DNA of 64,000 nt from Planctomycetaceae bacterium (GCA_019636285.1 JAHBXV010000014.1:62001-126000), one strand, 5' to 3'; shown: positions 9,801-18,647, numbered from the stretch's first letter. Numbers and translations: made by a program. The notes: generated from the letters alone by a model not told the origin.

Positions 9801-11451
9801 ACCCGCCGTGGCGCGCTGGCGGCGGTTTGCCACGGGACTGCATCATCCCCTGGGGCTGGTCGTCCACGAGGACAACATCTTCGTTCAATGTCGCGATCAG
9901 CTGGTGCAGCTAATTGATCACAACGGCGACTTTGAAGCCGACGAGTACCGTTGCCACAGCATGGCGTTCGTCACCTCGCCAGCTGGTCATGATTTCATCT
10001 GCGGTCTCGAGCGAGACGCCGAGGGGCGGTTCTACACCGCATCAGGGAACCAGGGGCTGATTCGAATCTCTGCCGACGGACGATCCGTCGAAGTGCTGGC
10101 AACCGGCTTTCGCAACCCGGATGGTCTGGGCCTCACTGGCGATGGCTACGTGACCGTCCCCTGCTCGGAAGGCGAATGGACTCCGGCATCGATGATCTGT
10201 GCCGTTCCCACCAACCGGCAAAATCCTGCAGGAAAGATTCCCTTCTATGGTTACGGAGGACCGCGCGATAACCAGCCGCCCGAGCTTCCGCTGGCCTATC
10301 TGCCGCGCGGGCTGGATAACTCGGCTGGCGGTCAGGTGCGGGTGACCAGCCGTCAGTGGGGCCCGCTGGAAGGAAAGATGGTGCACCTGTCGTTCGGACA
10401 GGGATCGCACTTCCTGCTGCTGCGCGACGAAGTTGGCGGACAGCCTCAAGGAGCGATCGTCCCTCTGCCGGGGGACTTTCGGTCGGGCGTCCACCGTGGA
10501 CGATTTCATCCGCAGGACGGGCAGTTGTATGTCAGCGGCATGGCGGGTTGGGGGACCTACACGCCGGATGATGGTTGCTTCCAGCGGGTGCGCTACACCG
10601 GCAGCCCCGTCCAACTCCCCGTTGATTTCCATGTCCACCAGAACGGTGTCTTGTTGCGGTTCTCCGAACCCCTGGACCACACGACCGCCGCAAATGCCGC
10701 AAATCATTTCGCGCAGTGCTGGAACTATCGCTACAGCGTTGCCTACGGCTCGCCGGAATACACTCCCTCGCATCCCGGCGTGAAGGGGCACGACGTGTTG
10801 GAGATCACCTCTTCCACGATGCTGGACGACGGTCGCTCGCTGTTCCTCGAGATTCCGGATCTGCAACCGGTCAACCAGTTGCATGTGCGGGTGAAGACCA
10901 ACGGGGAGGAATCGAAGGAACTGTTTATCACCGTCCACGCGCTCGATGAGCCGTTCACCGCGATCCCCGACTATCGCCCGGTCGCGAAGACAATCGCCGC
11001 GCATCCGCTCTTGGTCGACCTGGCGACGGCCGCGAAACTTGTCCCTAATCCGTGGCGAAAGAAGCAGCCCGGAGCGCGACCGCTGGAAGTCGTGACGGGC
11101 TCAAACTTGACTTACCAGACGCGTGAACTGCGTGCCAAAGCCGGTGAATTGCTGGCGATCACGCTCGTGAATCCGGACGTGGTCCCGCACAACTGGGCAC
11201 TGGTGGCACCCGGATCGCTGCAACGGGTGGGAGAGCTTTCGAATCGCCTGATCGCGGATCCTGAAGCGGTCTCGCGCCATTACATCCCAGCAACCGAAGA
11301 CGTGCTGAACTACATCGACGTCGTCCCCCCGGGCGAGCGATTCACCATTTACGTGCGTGCCCCCGAGGTTCCCGGCCGATATCCCTACCTGTGTACGTTT
11401 CCAGGACACTGGATGGTGATGAACGGCCAGATGATCGTCGAGCCGCGCTGA
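6856..11451 (+). CDS. Giant secreted fusion: TIM barrel, LamG-like, cytochrome c, propeller, cupredoxin
   Basis: This 1531-residue exported protein has several parts. A signal/membrane segment (about 15-35) is followed by an AP-endonuclease/sugar-isomerase-like TIM barrel (about 55-300). Next come a LamG-like sandwich (about 330-500) and a c-type heme site, C554-L-S-C557-H558, followed by GQVGPELT as in the planctomycete heme-binding family. The next part (about 690-1000) has the DUF6797-like pattern beginning FPFSKGPLVAANWINATHRVNRD. A six-bladed propeller (about 930-1330, VMHEDN/ISADGRSVEVLATGFRNPDG-like repeats) follows. The C-terminal azurin/auracyanin-like cupredoxin has H1445, C1513, H1518 and M1522 in azurin spacing. 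It probably moves electrons in the periplasm or acts on a carbohydrate. The substrate is unknown. Confidence 0.85.
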   Translation: MEHPTARRAATWSSGWIAAIALLLVAGFGIAREQAERTGAPETSVLRPENLVAWCIVPFDAAKRSPAERAMMLDELGIKRCAYDWRAEHVPTFEAEILEYKKHGIEFFAFWDIHDEALRLFEKYDLHPQIWKMIPGVGEGSQEERVRAAVAAMTPLAARTKAAGCALGLYNHGGWQGEPENLVAVCQALRAAGHEHVGIVYNFHHAHDRIADWPRALELMKPYLLCLNLNGMNDGAQPKILGIAQGQHELDMIREIVKSGYAGPIGVIDHREHLDAKESLQENLRGLAWVRKEIEAPGSGGPRPAPVVPSPPKTAEGSAKKALNGGRILPGQDAFREYPLTVQVRATLPNAASYNILVASDEKQSTSHWELFTPPGSGVLTAYLPGCQPDHVVASQAVCDGQPHTLSMVLEAARVRLYVDGRQVADQRVTRKPPRVVPGQFAVGRIVEGGLECAGSIDWVSVSRSASDLSGEPLLAPQRSDNTLGLWDFTAARPAEPLPNTTSSHGSGHGFGSPVPAAAPPYDPALTKQLVERAIAEGDAARGAKIFAAAKTACLSCHRVGEVGGQVGPELTATLRERRPDQIVEGLLWPKREVRPEYKAINVVTVEGRVLSGYRVSGDDKAFELREAATGVVHRLSEDDVDEVVEVGTLMPEGLVASLSPSQQADLVRFLDSLRTAQPNDIATLSASLKQAMQHGPAEFPFSKGPLVAANWINATHRVNRDRLYDYYTKEADFFVRQNPRPAIVPEFPGLDGGVDGHWGNQNEQSWADDRWNQTILGTVQMGVFRGPGVAVTRGVCVQLGQPGELSACFNIDTLSYDAIWTGGFVTFSSVRHGFMHGLQMAGTPVKVADDLSKGHAGEYRGMLRRGREVAFRFSSGDAEYLDVPRLANGALTREIIPVASEAGEAWLKGGPTRETDVLETAITPGSGATYAVDTIELPFNNPWKALLFCGGHDFLADGSALVATMQGDVWRVTGLEADPTKPAVARWRRFATGLHHPLGLVVHEDNIFVQCRDQLVQLIDHNGDFEADEYRCHSMAFVTSPAGHDFICGLERDAEGRFYTASGNQGLIRISADGRSVEVLATGFRNPDGLGLTGDGYVTVPCSEGEWTPASMICAVPTNRQNPAGKIPFYGYGGPRDNQPPELPLAYLPRGLDNSAGGQVRVTSRQWGPLEGKMVHLSFGQGSHFLLLRDEVGGQPQGAIVPLPGDFRSGVHRGRFHPQDGQLYVSGMAGWGTYTPDDGCFQRVRYTGSPVQLPVDFHVHQNGVLLRFSEPLDHTTAANAANHFAQCWNYRYSVAYGSPEYTPSHPGVKGHDVLEITSSTMLDDGRSLFLEIPDLQPVNQLHVRVKTNGEESKELFITVHALDEPFTAIPDYRPVAKTIAAHPLLVDLATAAKLVPNPWRKKQPGARPLEVVTGSNLTYQTRELRAKAGELLAITLVNPDVVPHNWALVAPGSLQRVGELSNRLIADPEAVSRHYIPATEDVLNYIDVVPPGERFTIYVRAPEVPGRYPYLCTFPGHWMVMNGQMIVEPR

Positions 11452-11486
11452 GCACCCAGGAAAAGCCGGTGGCACCCTGCACCGTA

Positions 11487-11516
11487 CTTGTTCCCGGACG
11501 GAGCCCTTGGAACAAG
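11487..11516 (+). promoter_or_regulatory. Hairpin between the fusion gene and the symporter gene
   Basis: CTTGTTCC (11487-11494) pairs perfectly with GGAACAAG (11509-11516) around a 14-base loop. No T-run follows, so it is not a classical terminator. It buries the in-frame TTG at 11488, which argues for a later start of the downstream gene. Confidence 0.45.
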
Positions 11517-11559
11517 AAAGACCACGAGAAAACTCGACACTGACGGGGAATCGCCGATC

Positions 11560-12540
11560 TTGTCACAACAACGACTGGTGCTGCTCGGGTTGCTGGCGAG
11601 TTCGGGTTTGGCATGGTTCTGGCCAGCGATCTCGCCCGGATTCGATCCGTTCAAGATGACCGAGCCGTACGTGGGGTGGGGCATCGCGGTCATCATGTTC
11701 GCGATCGGCTGTCTGCTGCTTCCCGAGGAACTCAAGCTGGTCGGGAAAGCCTGGCCGCACGTGATTGCGGGGACGATCGTGCAGTACACGGCCATGCCCG
11801 CTCTCGCGTTTGGAGTGGCAGAGGTTGCCGGGTTCGACCCGATCCTGAAAGTCGGCGTCGTGATGGTGGGGTGCGTGCCGGGGGCGATGGCCTCGAACGT
11901 GCTGACGATTCTGGCCCGCGGCAATGCCAGTTACTCGGTCTGCCTGACAACGATGTCGACACTGTTGTCGCCCATCGCGGTGCCGCTGGCCCTGTGGCTG
12001 ACGCTCGACGCGCAGCATGAGCTGAACGTGCGCAAGGTGAGCGAGCAACTGCTGGGTCAGGTGGTGATTCCGGTCATCGCCGGCTTCGTGCTCTGCCGAT
12101 TCGCCGCGTTCCGCGCGGTCGCCACTCGCGTTGCCGGCCCGCTGGCCAACGTGATGATTCTGTGGATTATCGCGGTCGTGGTGGCGCTGAACCGGGATCG
12201 GCTGGAGGCCGCCACGCCGCTTCTGCTGGCCGCGCTGTTAGTCATCAACGTGGGCGGCTATCTCGCCGGGTATTTTGCCGGTCGGGGGCTGCGTCTTCCG
12301 GAAGGGATGACGCGAGCGCTCACGCTGGAAGTCGGCATGCAGAACTGCGGCCTGGGGACCGTGCTCGTGCTGCAACTCTACCCGTCGTCCGAATACGCGG
12401 CCGCGGCCATCCCGACCGCCGCCTACACGTTTGGCTGCATGTTGACAGGAACAATCCTGGCGAATTGGTGGTCCACGCGGCCGATTGACGACCCCAGAAC
12501 ATTGATCGAGCTGGGGCCGAGCGAAGACGAATCAGCCTGA
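11560..12540 (+). CDS. Bile acid:sodium symporter family (BASS) transporter
   Basis: A polytopic inner-membrane protein of about 326 residues with some nine or ten hydrophobic segments. Features typical of the BASS/SBF fold are present: EPYVGWGIAVIMFAIGCLLLPEE early, the unwound-helix region GCVPGAMASNVLTILARGNASYS, and EVGMQNCGLGTVLV late. Members import organic anions with sodium; the substrate here is not predictable. No ATG is available near the front. The TTG at 11560 has GGGGA upstream and places the first helix near the N terminus. The TTG at 11488 would add 24 polar residues and lies in a hairpin. It follows the giant fusion protein by about 110 bases and may be cotranscribed with it. 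Confidence 0.85.
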   Translation: MSQQRLVLLGLLASSGLAWFWPAISPGFDPFKMTEPYVGWGIAVIMFAIGCLLLPEELKLVGKAWPHVIAGTIVQYTAMPALAFGVAEVAGFDPILKVGVVMVGCVPGAMASNVLTILARGNASYSVCLTTMSTLLSPIAVPLALWLTLDAQHELNVRKVSEQLLGQVVIPVIAGFVLCRFAAFRAVATRVAGPLANVMILWIIAVVVALNRDRLEAATPLLLAALLVINVGGYLAGYFAGRGLRLPEGMTRALTLEVGMQNCGLGTVLVLQLYPSSEYAAAAIPTAAYTFGCMLTGTILANWWSTRPIDDPRTLIELGPSEDESA

Positions 12541-12547
12541 GCGAAAT

Positions 12548-12922
12548 TTAGAGCGGTTCCTGACCGTCGAGTTCCGCTTGCAGAGCGTCGCGCTCGCGTT
12601 TGGTCATTTCGAGGTCGAACATCAGGTATTTGATGTCGAGCCGAAGCTGCGAGAGGGCTTCCTGGACCAGCGACAGAATCCGTCTGCGGCGGCGGATGGA
12701 CTCGACGACTCGATCGAACGAGTTGTCGAGCTCCGCCCGGATTTCGGACGGCTGTTTTTGAATTCTCTGGCCGAGTTCGACGAGTTCCACGGGAAGCTCA
12801 TCTTCAGCGAGATCGGGAAGTCGGCTCTGCACTGGATTTGTCCCAGAGGCGCAGGAATGGGTTCTAAGTGATTGCAGAACACATCGTGTGCCAGTGCGGA
12901 ATCGTTTGCAAGCAAGCCACAC
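12548..12922 (-). CDS. Small coiled-coil protein of unknown function
   Basis: I do not recognise a named family. The C-terminal two thirds read as real protein: ELPVELVELGQRIQKQPSEI, then an Arg-rich turn (ESIRRRRRIL), and a long amphipathic helix ending DIKYLMFDLEMTKRERDALQ, suggesting a coiled coil. The given start is a GTG at 12922; a second GTG at residue 31 (NPVQSRLP) would remove a Cys/Arg-rich N terminus that looks less protein-like. The gene converges on the symporter gene, with only 7 bases between the stop codons. The frame could be chance, but the helix periodicity argues for a gene. Confidence 0.55.
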   Translation of the reverse strand: MWLACKRFRTGTRCVLQSLRTHSCASGTNPVQSRLPDLAEDELPVELVELGQRIQKQPSEIRAELDNSFDRVVESIRRRRRILSLVQEALSQLRLDIKYLMFDLEMTKRERDALQAELDGQEPL

Positions 12923-13212
12923 AACCTGTTTTCCGATAAACAGTTACAACATCCCGACCACATGCAAACCAAGAAACACCATGAGGCTTTTTCGCCTCAC
13001 TCGATCTAGCCCGATTTGCCGGAGAACATTATAAAGACAGGGCTTACGGCGTTGGACACGGGGCATGGCGTTCGGGCAACTTGTGGTGAATCGGCAACGG
13101 CCGATCGCTTGAGGCGAAACGACGAGGAGCGTGAAAATTCGGCGAGAACCGAGATGAACGCGCCGCTCGAACCGATTGAGAAAGCTTTGCGGCTCCGTCC
13201 GGGGGAACGACG

Positions 13213-16122
13213 GTGTCGCGCGATGGCTCGGGCCTGATGACAAGGATGGCTTCGTTGCCAAGGAATTGGCAAAGCGTTGGAATTTTGTCAACGACGCGAC
13301 AGACCTGTCTGACAGGGCTGGTCATTGCGCTTGTCAGCCTTTGCGCGCAGGCCGCTGAGGTTCGCGACGGGCAGTTGACCGATTCTTTCCAAACGCTCGA
13401 ACCAAGCTGGCGGATCGCGCACCTTTCGGATCGTGGTCGCCTCGTCAATCAGATTCGCGCGAACCTGGCGGACAACCAGAACCGTTGCGAACGGTTCTAC
13501 TGGAAAGTCGGATCGGGAGGATCGGCCCTGCGGCTCGAATTGCCGCTGACGCCCGCGGTCGCGGTCGACGACATGCAGGCGTCGCTGGCAATCCGGAGCA
13601 ATAGCGGCGGCTGGCGATTGGGACTGGGACTGGTTTTTCCAGAGGTCAAAGACCCGGCAACCGGCAGCGCGGCGACGGTCGTCATCCAGGGGACGCCCTC
13701 TCCGGCTGCCGCCGGATTTCAGACACTGACCGTCCAGCTCTCGGAGGCCGAGATTCGTGAGAAGGTGGTTCTGCTGCGTGCCCGACTGCGGACGTCGATC
13801 GACCCGCGAGAAGTCCGTGTCGATCGGGTGGTCCTGACCGGTACGCTGGAGCCGGGCGAACCGATCCTCGAACTGGATGACCTGGCGGTCGCGCCCTTCG
13901 TGCCCGTCGATGGCCGGGTCGCGAATGAATCGTCCGACAGCGCTCCGCGCGGGCGAACCGGACAAATCGAATTTCGTCTCGATCGTCTGTACGTCGATGG
14001 ACGTCCGATTTTGCCGCGGATCGTGCCACACCATGGGGAACCCCTCACGGAAATTCGCGCCACCGGGGCCAACGTGGTCTGGATTCCCCGCTGGGACGAC
14101 ACACGGTTGCTCGACGCCATTCAGAGGCAAGGGCTGTGGGCGACGGCCGCCCCTCCGGTCCCCGTCAACCAGACGGGTGAAGCGCTCAATCGCGAATCGG
14201 CCGGCCTGCTTCCCTTCGACGCGGCGACGTCTCCCATTCTGTTCTGGATGCTGGGAACCCGACTGAAGTCGGCTCATCGGGAGATCGTGGAGTCGTGGTC
14301 GGCCCAGGTCGAAGAAGCGGACCGATCGCTCAGACGCCCATTGGCCGCGGAACTGGCGGAGGACGAGCGCTACTATTCCCGCTACCTGGGATTGATCGGA
14401 ACCAGTCGCCATGTGATCGGCAGTTCGCTGGGTCTCGACAACTATGCCAGATGGCTGGAAGAACGGCGGGCCCTGTCGCGACCGGGTGCCGCGATGTGGA
14501 CCTGGATTCAGGTCGAACCAGCGCCGGCACTGGCAGCCCTCCCCTCGGCTCCGGAGACGCTGACCGTCGAGCCGGAACAGATCCGGCAGCAGGTTTACGC
14601 GGCGCTGATGGCCGGCTATCGCGGCGTGGGATACTGGACAACGAAACCCTTCACGCCGGACGATGCGGTTTCGCGCGAACGACAGATTGCGATCGCGCTG
14701 CTCAACCAGGAATTAACGCTGCTGGAGCCATGGCTGGCGACGTCGGGTTCCGCATCGGCTGCCGAAGTGCTTGCTGATGGCCATGTGGTTCCGGGCAGCC
14801 TGTTCCGCAGCCGATCGGCCGGTAAGCCCGAGAGTGACGCGGCGCCCCCTGCGAAGCCGGAGGGAGTGGAAACAGCCGTGCTGCGAACCGATCATGGCAC
14901 GCTACTCCTCGTGCGTGTTTCCGAGCGAAACAGCCAGTTCTGTCCGGGCAAACTGGTCGCTCAGGATCTTCATCTGCTGGTTCCTGGTGGCGACGAAACA
15001 TCCCTGGCTGTTGAACTGACACCGACGCGAGTCTCGTTCGAGCCGCGGAAGGAACGGGCCACGGGAGGACTCAAGATTCATCTGCGGGAAGTCGATGAAA
15101 CCGCGGCGATTCTCATCACGTCGAACCAGCAGGTCATCGATCAGATTCGCGGGCAGGTCGCCGAGCAGGCCCAGCCGTGCGGCGAGGCGTGGGTGGAGCT
15201 GGCGCGATTGAAGCTGGCGCGGGTCATGGCGGTCGACAACGACCTGCGGCGCGGCGGCGGCCCCAGTCCCGAAACATCTTCTGTTCTCGCGGTGGCCCGG
15301 AAACTGGTTGCGGAAGCACAAGCCGCGTTGAACCGTTCCGACTGGCACGGAGCCAGGACTGGCAGCCGACAGGCCCTGCGACTCGTCCGGTCCGTTCAGC
15401 AGGCTCACTGGGAACTGGCGGTCAAGGAGCTGACGTCTCCCGTCGCCAGCCCGTACACCATGTCTTTCGATTCGCTCCCCGCGCATTGGCGACTGATCGA
15501 GCGGTTGGGGCGGCATCGCCCGCGCGGCGAGACAAATCTGCTCCCCTCGGGGAACTTCGAGGACGCCGACTCGCTGCTGCCCGCGGGCTGGGATCACGAC
15601 CAGACTGACGTGGAGGGCGTTGCAGCGGCGTCCGAGCTTTATCCGGAAGGCTATCGCAGCGCGTACTCGCTACGGCTACGAGCAGGTCTGAAACCGGGAG
15701 CGCAGCCGATTCCTTCGCTTCCCGGTCCGGCCATCACTTGGACGAGCCCGGGCATGCCGGTTTATGCGGGCCAACTGGTTCACATCAGCGGTCGGGCAAG
15801 AGTTCCTCAGTCGCTACAGGGTGGCATCGACGGGCTGACCATTCACGATTCGCTGCTGGGAAAAGCCGGAGCGATTCGCCTGCACGCGGAACAGGATTGG
15901 AGACGATTCGAATTGCTGCGTGAAGTACCGGCGAGTCAGGAGTTGCGAATCACCATCTCGCTGACGGGCTTCGGCGAAGTTTACCTGGACGACTTGCAGG
16001 TCGTTCCCCATGAGCCGGAAACAACGGTCGAGCCCGCATCCGGCGAAGTGGCGGGACCGTCGCGCGGGGACTCGCCATTTTCGCTCGACTGGCTGAAGCT
16101 GTCTCGCAAGCGCGCGAAGTGA
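13213..16122 (+). CDS. Large secreted protein of unknown function
   Basis: A 969-residue exported protein. A signal peptide ends near LVSLCAQAAEV (about residue 48). The middle contains a region that may be a degenerate glycosidase-like TIM barrel: RLYVDGRPILPRIVPHHGEP, TEIRATGANVVWIPRWDD and GVGYWTTKPF resemble the way GH2/GH42-like families open and continue. I cannot point to a pair of catalytic acids. The C-terminal part has a jelly-roll/carbohydrate-binding look (NLLPSGNFEDADSLLPAGWD, GEVYLDDLQV). The GTG at 13213 has GGGGGAA 6 bases upstream; ATGs at 13237 and 13246 are alternatives and would still leave a signal peptide. It precedes the cytochrome c peroxidase gene by 166 bases. Confidence 0.75.
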   Translation: MSRDGSGLMTRMASLPRNWQSVGILSTTRQTCLTGLVIALVSLCAQAAEVRDGQLTDSFQTLEPSWRIAHLSDRGRLVNQIRANLADNQNRCERFYWKVGSGGSALRLELPLTPAVAVDDMQASLAIRSNSGGWRLGLGLVFPEVKDPATGSAATVVIQGTPSPAAAGFQTLTVQLSEAEIREKVVLLRARLRTSIDPREVRVDRVVLTGTLEPGEPILELDDLAVAPFVPVDGRVANESSDSAPRGRTGQIEFRLDRLYVDGRPILPRIVPHHGEPLTEIRATGANVVWIPRWDDTRLLDAIQRQGLWATAAPPVPVNQTGEALNRESAGLLPFDAATSPILFWMLGTRLKSAHREIVESWSAQVEEADRSLRRPLAAELAEDERYYSRYLGLIGTSRHVIGSSLGLDNYARWLEERRALSRPGAAMWTWIQVEPAPALAALPSAPETLTVEPEQIRQQVYAALMAGYRGVGYWTTKPFTPDDAVSRERQIAIALLNQELTLLEPWLATSGSASAAEVLADGHVVPGSLFRSRSAGKPESDAAPPAKPEGVETAVLRTDHGTLLLVRVSERNSQFCPGKLVAQDLHLLVPGGDETSLAVELTPTRVSFEPRKERATGGLKIHLREVDETAAILITSNQQVIDQIRGQVAEQAQPCGEAWVELARLKLARVMAVDNDLRRGGGPSPETSSVLAVARKLVAEAQAALNRSDWHGARTGSRQALRLVRSVQQAHWELAVKELTSPVASPYTMSFDSLPAHWRLIERLGRHRPRGETNLLPSGNFEDADSLLPAGWDHDQTDVEGVAAASELYPEGYRSAYSLRLRAGLKPGAQPIPSLPGPAITWTSPGMPVYAGQLVHISGRARVPQSLQGGIDGLTIHDSLLGKAGAIRLHAEQDWRRFELLREVPASQELRITISLTGFGEVYLDDLQVVPHEPETTVEPASGEVAGPSRGDSPFSLDWLKLSRKRAK

Positions 16123-16288
16123 CGGGCAGCCTTCTGGGGAGATCTCCCGCGCAAAGGGGAAACGGCCTTCGAGGAAATTCCGCCGTTCACTGCGATTGTC
16201 GCGGCAGTCGTCTATAATCCAAGAGTTCGGAAACCGACCGATCTCCCGCCCTGAGAATCTGCCGATCTGCCCGCGGAGGATGCTGTCC

Positions 16289-17284
16289 ATGTCAGTGAGC
16301 AAGACGTTCTGTTTTTTCGCCAGCCTGTCTCTCGTTCTTTCGATGGCGATCCCCTGCCCGGCCGATGACGTTCCGGCCGGTTTGCCGCCGCTCCCGTCGC
16401 TGCCGGACAATCCGCAAACCGCCGAGAAGATCGCGCTGGGCCATCAGTTGTATTTCGATCCCCGGTTGTCGGTCGACAACTCGGTCTCGTGCGCGACGTG
16501 TCACGACCCGGAAAAGGGCTACAGCAATGGCGAAGCCGTGGCGACGGGTGTCGGGGGCCAGAAGGGTGGCCGCAGCTCGCCGACGATCATCAACTCGGCC
16601 TATGCGAAGCTGCAATTCTGGGATGGTCGCGCTGGGACACTGGAAGACCAGGCCTTGGGACCGATCGCCAACCCCATTGAAATGAATCTGCCCGTGGAAG
16701 AAGCGGTCGCGAAGCTGAACGCGATTGCCGGATACCGCGAGCAGTTCCAGAAGGTGTTTGGAACCGATGTGACCGCCGAAAACCTCGCCAAGGCCATCGC
16801 CGCCTACGAGCGAACGGTTCTTTGCGGCGACGCGCCATTCGACCGTTACAAGGCTGGCGACATGACCGCTCTTTCGGAGGGGGCTCAACGGGGAATGAAG
16901 CTGTTCTTTGGCAAGGCGAATTGCAGTGCCTGCCACGGCGGACACAGCTTCACCGACTTTGCCTTCCACAATATCGGCCTGCCCGGCGAGGACGAGGGCC
17001 GCAAGGCCATCAGCAAGCTCGATGGCGACAAGGGATCGTTCAAGACGCCGACGCTCAGGGAAATTGCCCGCACCGCCCCCTACATGCACGATGGCAGCCT
17101 GAAGACGCTGGAGGATGTGGTCGAGCACTACAATAAAGGGGGCGATCAGAACCCGCTGATCGACGAAGAAATCTTCCCGCTCAAGCTGACGGCCGAAGAG
17201 AAGGCCGATCTGGTGACCTTCCTGAAAGAGGGACTCGCCAGCTCGAACTATCCGCTGCACTCGAAGCCGGCGTTGCCCGAGTAG
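16289..17284 (+). CDS. Di-heme cytochrome c peroxidase / MauG family protein
   Basis: A periplasmic protein of 331 residues with a clear signal peptide (MSVSKTFCFFASLSLVLS, cleaved near CPADD). Two c-type heme sites are visible, C68-A-T-C71-H72 and C212-S-A-C215-H216. The family blocks GHQLYFDPRLS, NSAYAKLQFWDGRAGTLEDQA, NPIEMN and APYMHDGSLKTLEDVVEHYN are present. Bacterial members reduce hydrogen peroxide or oxidise protein substrates using electrons from small cytochromes or cupredoxins. The ATG at 16289 is preferred because GGAGG ends 9 bases upstream; the ATG at 16280 touches that site. It lies between two other secreted proteins on the same strand. Confidence 0.94.
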   Translation: MSVSKTFCFFASLSLVLSMAIPCPADDVPAGLPPLPSLPDNPQTAEKIALGHQLYFDPRLSVDNSVSCATCHDPEKGYSNGEAVATGVGGQKGGRSSPTIINSAYAKLQFWDGRAGTLEDQALGPIANPIEMNLPVEEAVAKLNAIAGYREQFQKVFGTDVTAENLAKAIAAYERTVLCGDAPFDRYKAGDMTALSEGAQRGMKLFFGKANCSACHGGHSFTDFAFHNIGLPGEDEGRKAISKLDGDKGSFKTPTLREIARTAPYMHDGSLKTLEDVVEHYNKGGDQNPLIDEEIFPLKLTAEEKADLVTFLKEGLASSNYPLHSKPALPE

Positions 17285-17387
17285 CGAGCGAGGGAGTCGC
17301 TCAGTTTGAACTCATTTGCCGACCGGATTACCATTCCGGAAGGTCTTCACCTGGAACTGTTGTAGTCGAATCAAGGATTTGCCGACC

Positions 17388-18623
17388 ATGCGAAAGCTGT
17401 GGAGTCATTGGTCCCTCGCGGCGATTCTGCTGGCCGCGAACAGCCCCGCGCTCATCGCGCAGGATGCCGACAAGCCCGCCGAAGAAAAACCCGCCGCCGA
17501 GGAAAAGAAGGCGGAAGATGCCAAGCCGGCCGCTGAAGCGCCGGCTGCCGAGAAGCCCGCGGAAGAGAAGAAGGAAGCGGCCCCCGCCGAAAAGCCTGCT
17601 GAAAAGCTGGCCGATGACGCCAAGCCCGCCGAAGCGGCTGGTCCGAAGGCGAAGACATCGGTCGTGCACTTGAACAATCCGTCGGGCGTGACGGTTCACC
17701 CGGGAACCGGGCACGTGTTCGTCGCCAGCCAGCAGGGTGTCTTTCGTCTGGTGCCGGGTAAGCCCGGGAAAATCTACCTGGAAGTCGAAGAGTTCCCGAC
17801 CGATCAGTACGGCAAGGGTCCGGTCTACGACATTGGACCGCTCGGCGTCGCCCTGTGGGGAACCGACCGCTTGATCGTCGCCGACGGCAGCCGCAAAGAC
17901 GGCGAAGAACTGGTCCGCGTCTACAAGATCGAAGATGCCGTTCCCGGCAAGCCCCGCAAGGAAGGGGATGCCGAATTTACCCTGGGACCGATCGCCCCCG
18001 GCGATGCCAGCCCCAAGGGCGAAGGGAATTTCTACGGCGTGACGGTTTTCAAAGACGCGATTTACGTCACCTCGAACGGCGACGACACCAAGGGCTGGGT
18101 TGCGAAGGCGGCCATTGCCGATGGCAAGCCGGGTGAGCTGACTCCAACGATCGCCACGAAGGAAGCCACCGAAGTCGACGCGCCGATCGCGATCACGGTT
18201 GGAACCGATGGCGAATCGCTGGTGATTTCTCAGGGTGGCGAAGTCAATGTTCCCGGCGACAGCCTGCTGACGATGTACGATGCCGAAGGCAAGCTGACGA
18301 AGAAATTCACGACCGGCCTGCACGATATCACCGGCCTGGCCTATGGACCGGGCGGCAAGCTGTATGCGGTCGACTTTGCCTGGGCCGATACCACGCAGGG
18401 CGGCCTCTTTGAATTGACGGTTGAAGGGGATACCTGCACCGCGAAGAAGATCGTGGGCCTGGATCGCCCGACGGCATTGGCGTTTGACAAGGATGGCGGC
18501 CTGTACGTGACGGTCTTCGCCGACCCGAATGCCAAGCCGACGACTGAACAAGAAGCTCCGAAGGAAGGCGAAAAGCCGAAGCCGACCGGCGCGCTGGTCT
18601 ACTTCGCTCCGGGTTCCTTCTAG
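17388..18623 (+). CDS. Secreted beta-propeller protein with an Ala/Pro/Glu/Lys-rich N-terminal linker
   Basis: A 411-residue exported protein. The signal peptide (LAAILLAANSPALIAQ) is followed by about 60 residues made of repeating KPAEE/AAEKP words, a flexible charged linker. Then comes an NHL/SMP-30-like propeller with recurring VTVHPGTGHVFVAS, GLAYGPGGKLYAVDFAWAD and ALAFDKDGGLYVTVF blades. The fold suggests a binding or lactonase-type scaffold at the cell surface, but no catalytic residues can be assigned. The ATG at 17388 has AAGGA 10 bases upstream and gives an ordinary signal peptide. The gene ends at a strong terminator and may form one transcript with the peroxidase gene. Confidence 0.82.
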   Translation: MRKLWSHWSLAAILLAANSPALIAQDADKPAEEKPAAEEKKAEDAKPAAEAPAAEKPAEEKKEAAPAEKPAEKLADDAKPAEAAGPKAKTSVVHLNNPSGVTVHPGTGHVFVASQQGVFRLVPGKPGKIYLEVEEFPTDQYGKGPVYDIGPLGVALWGTDRLIVADGSRKDGEELVRVYKIEDAVPGKPRKEGDAEFTLGPIAPGDASPKGEGNFYGVTVFKDAIYVTSNGDDTKGWVAKAAIADGKPGELTPTIATKEATEVDAPIAITVGTDGESLVISQGGEVNVPGDSLLTMYDAEGKLTKKFTTGLHDITGLAYGPGGKLYAVDFAWADTTQGGLFELTVEGDTCTAKKIVGLDRPTALAFDKDGGLYVTVFADPNAKPTTEQEAPKEGEKPKPTGALVYFAPGSF

Positions 18624-18628
18624 AGATC

Positions 18629-18647
18629 GCGGAAAGCTGAGAGCCAG
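18629..18647 (+). repeat. Heptad GCNGAAA-type tandem remnant after a stop codon
   Basis: GCGGAAA, GCTGAGA and GCCAG follow the TAG at 18621-18623 almost directly. The same ending is seen in a longer array after the TAG at 42251-42253. Confidence 0.4.

Noticed and set aside
12915-12990. Possible further copy of the 72-77 bp element around CACACAACCTG
   Set aside because: Only the short CACACAACC word matches; the rest does not align with the three accepted copies.
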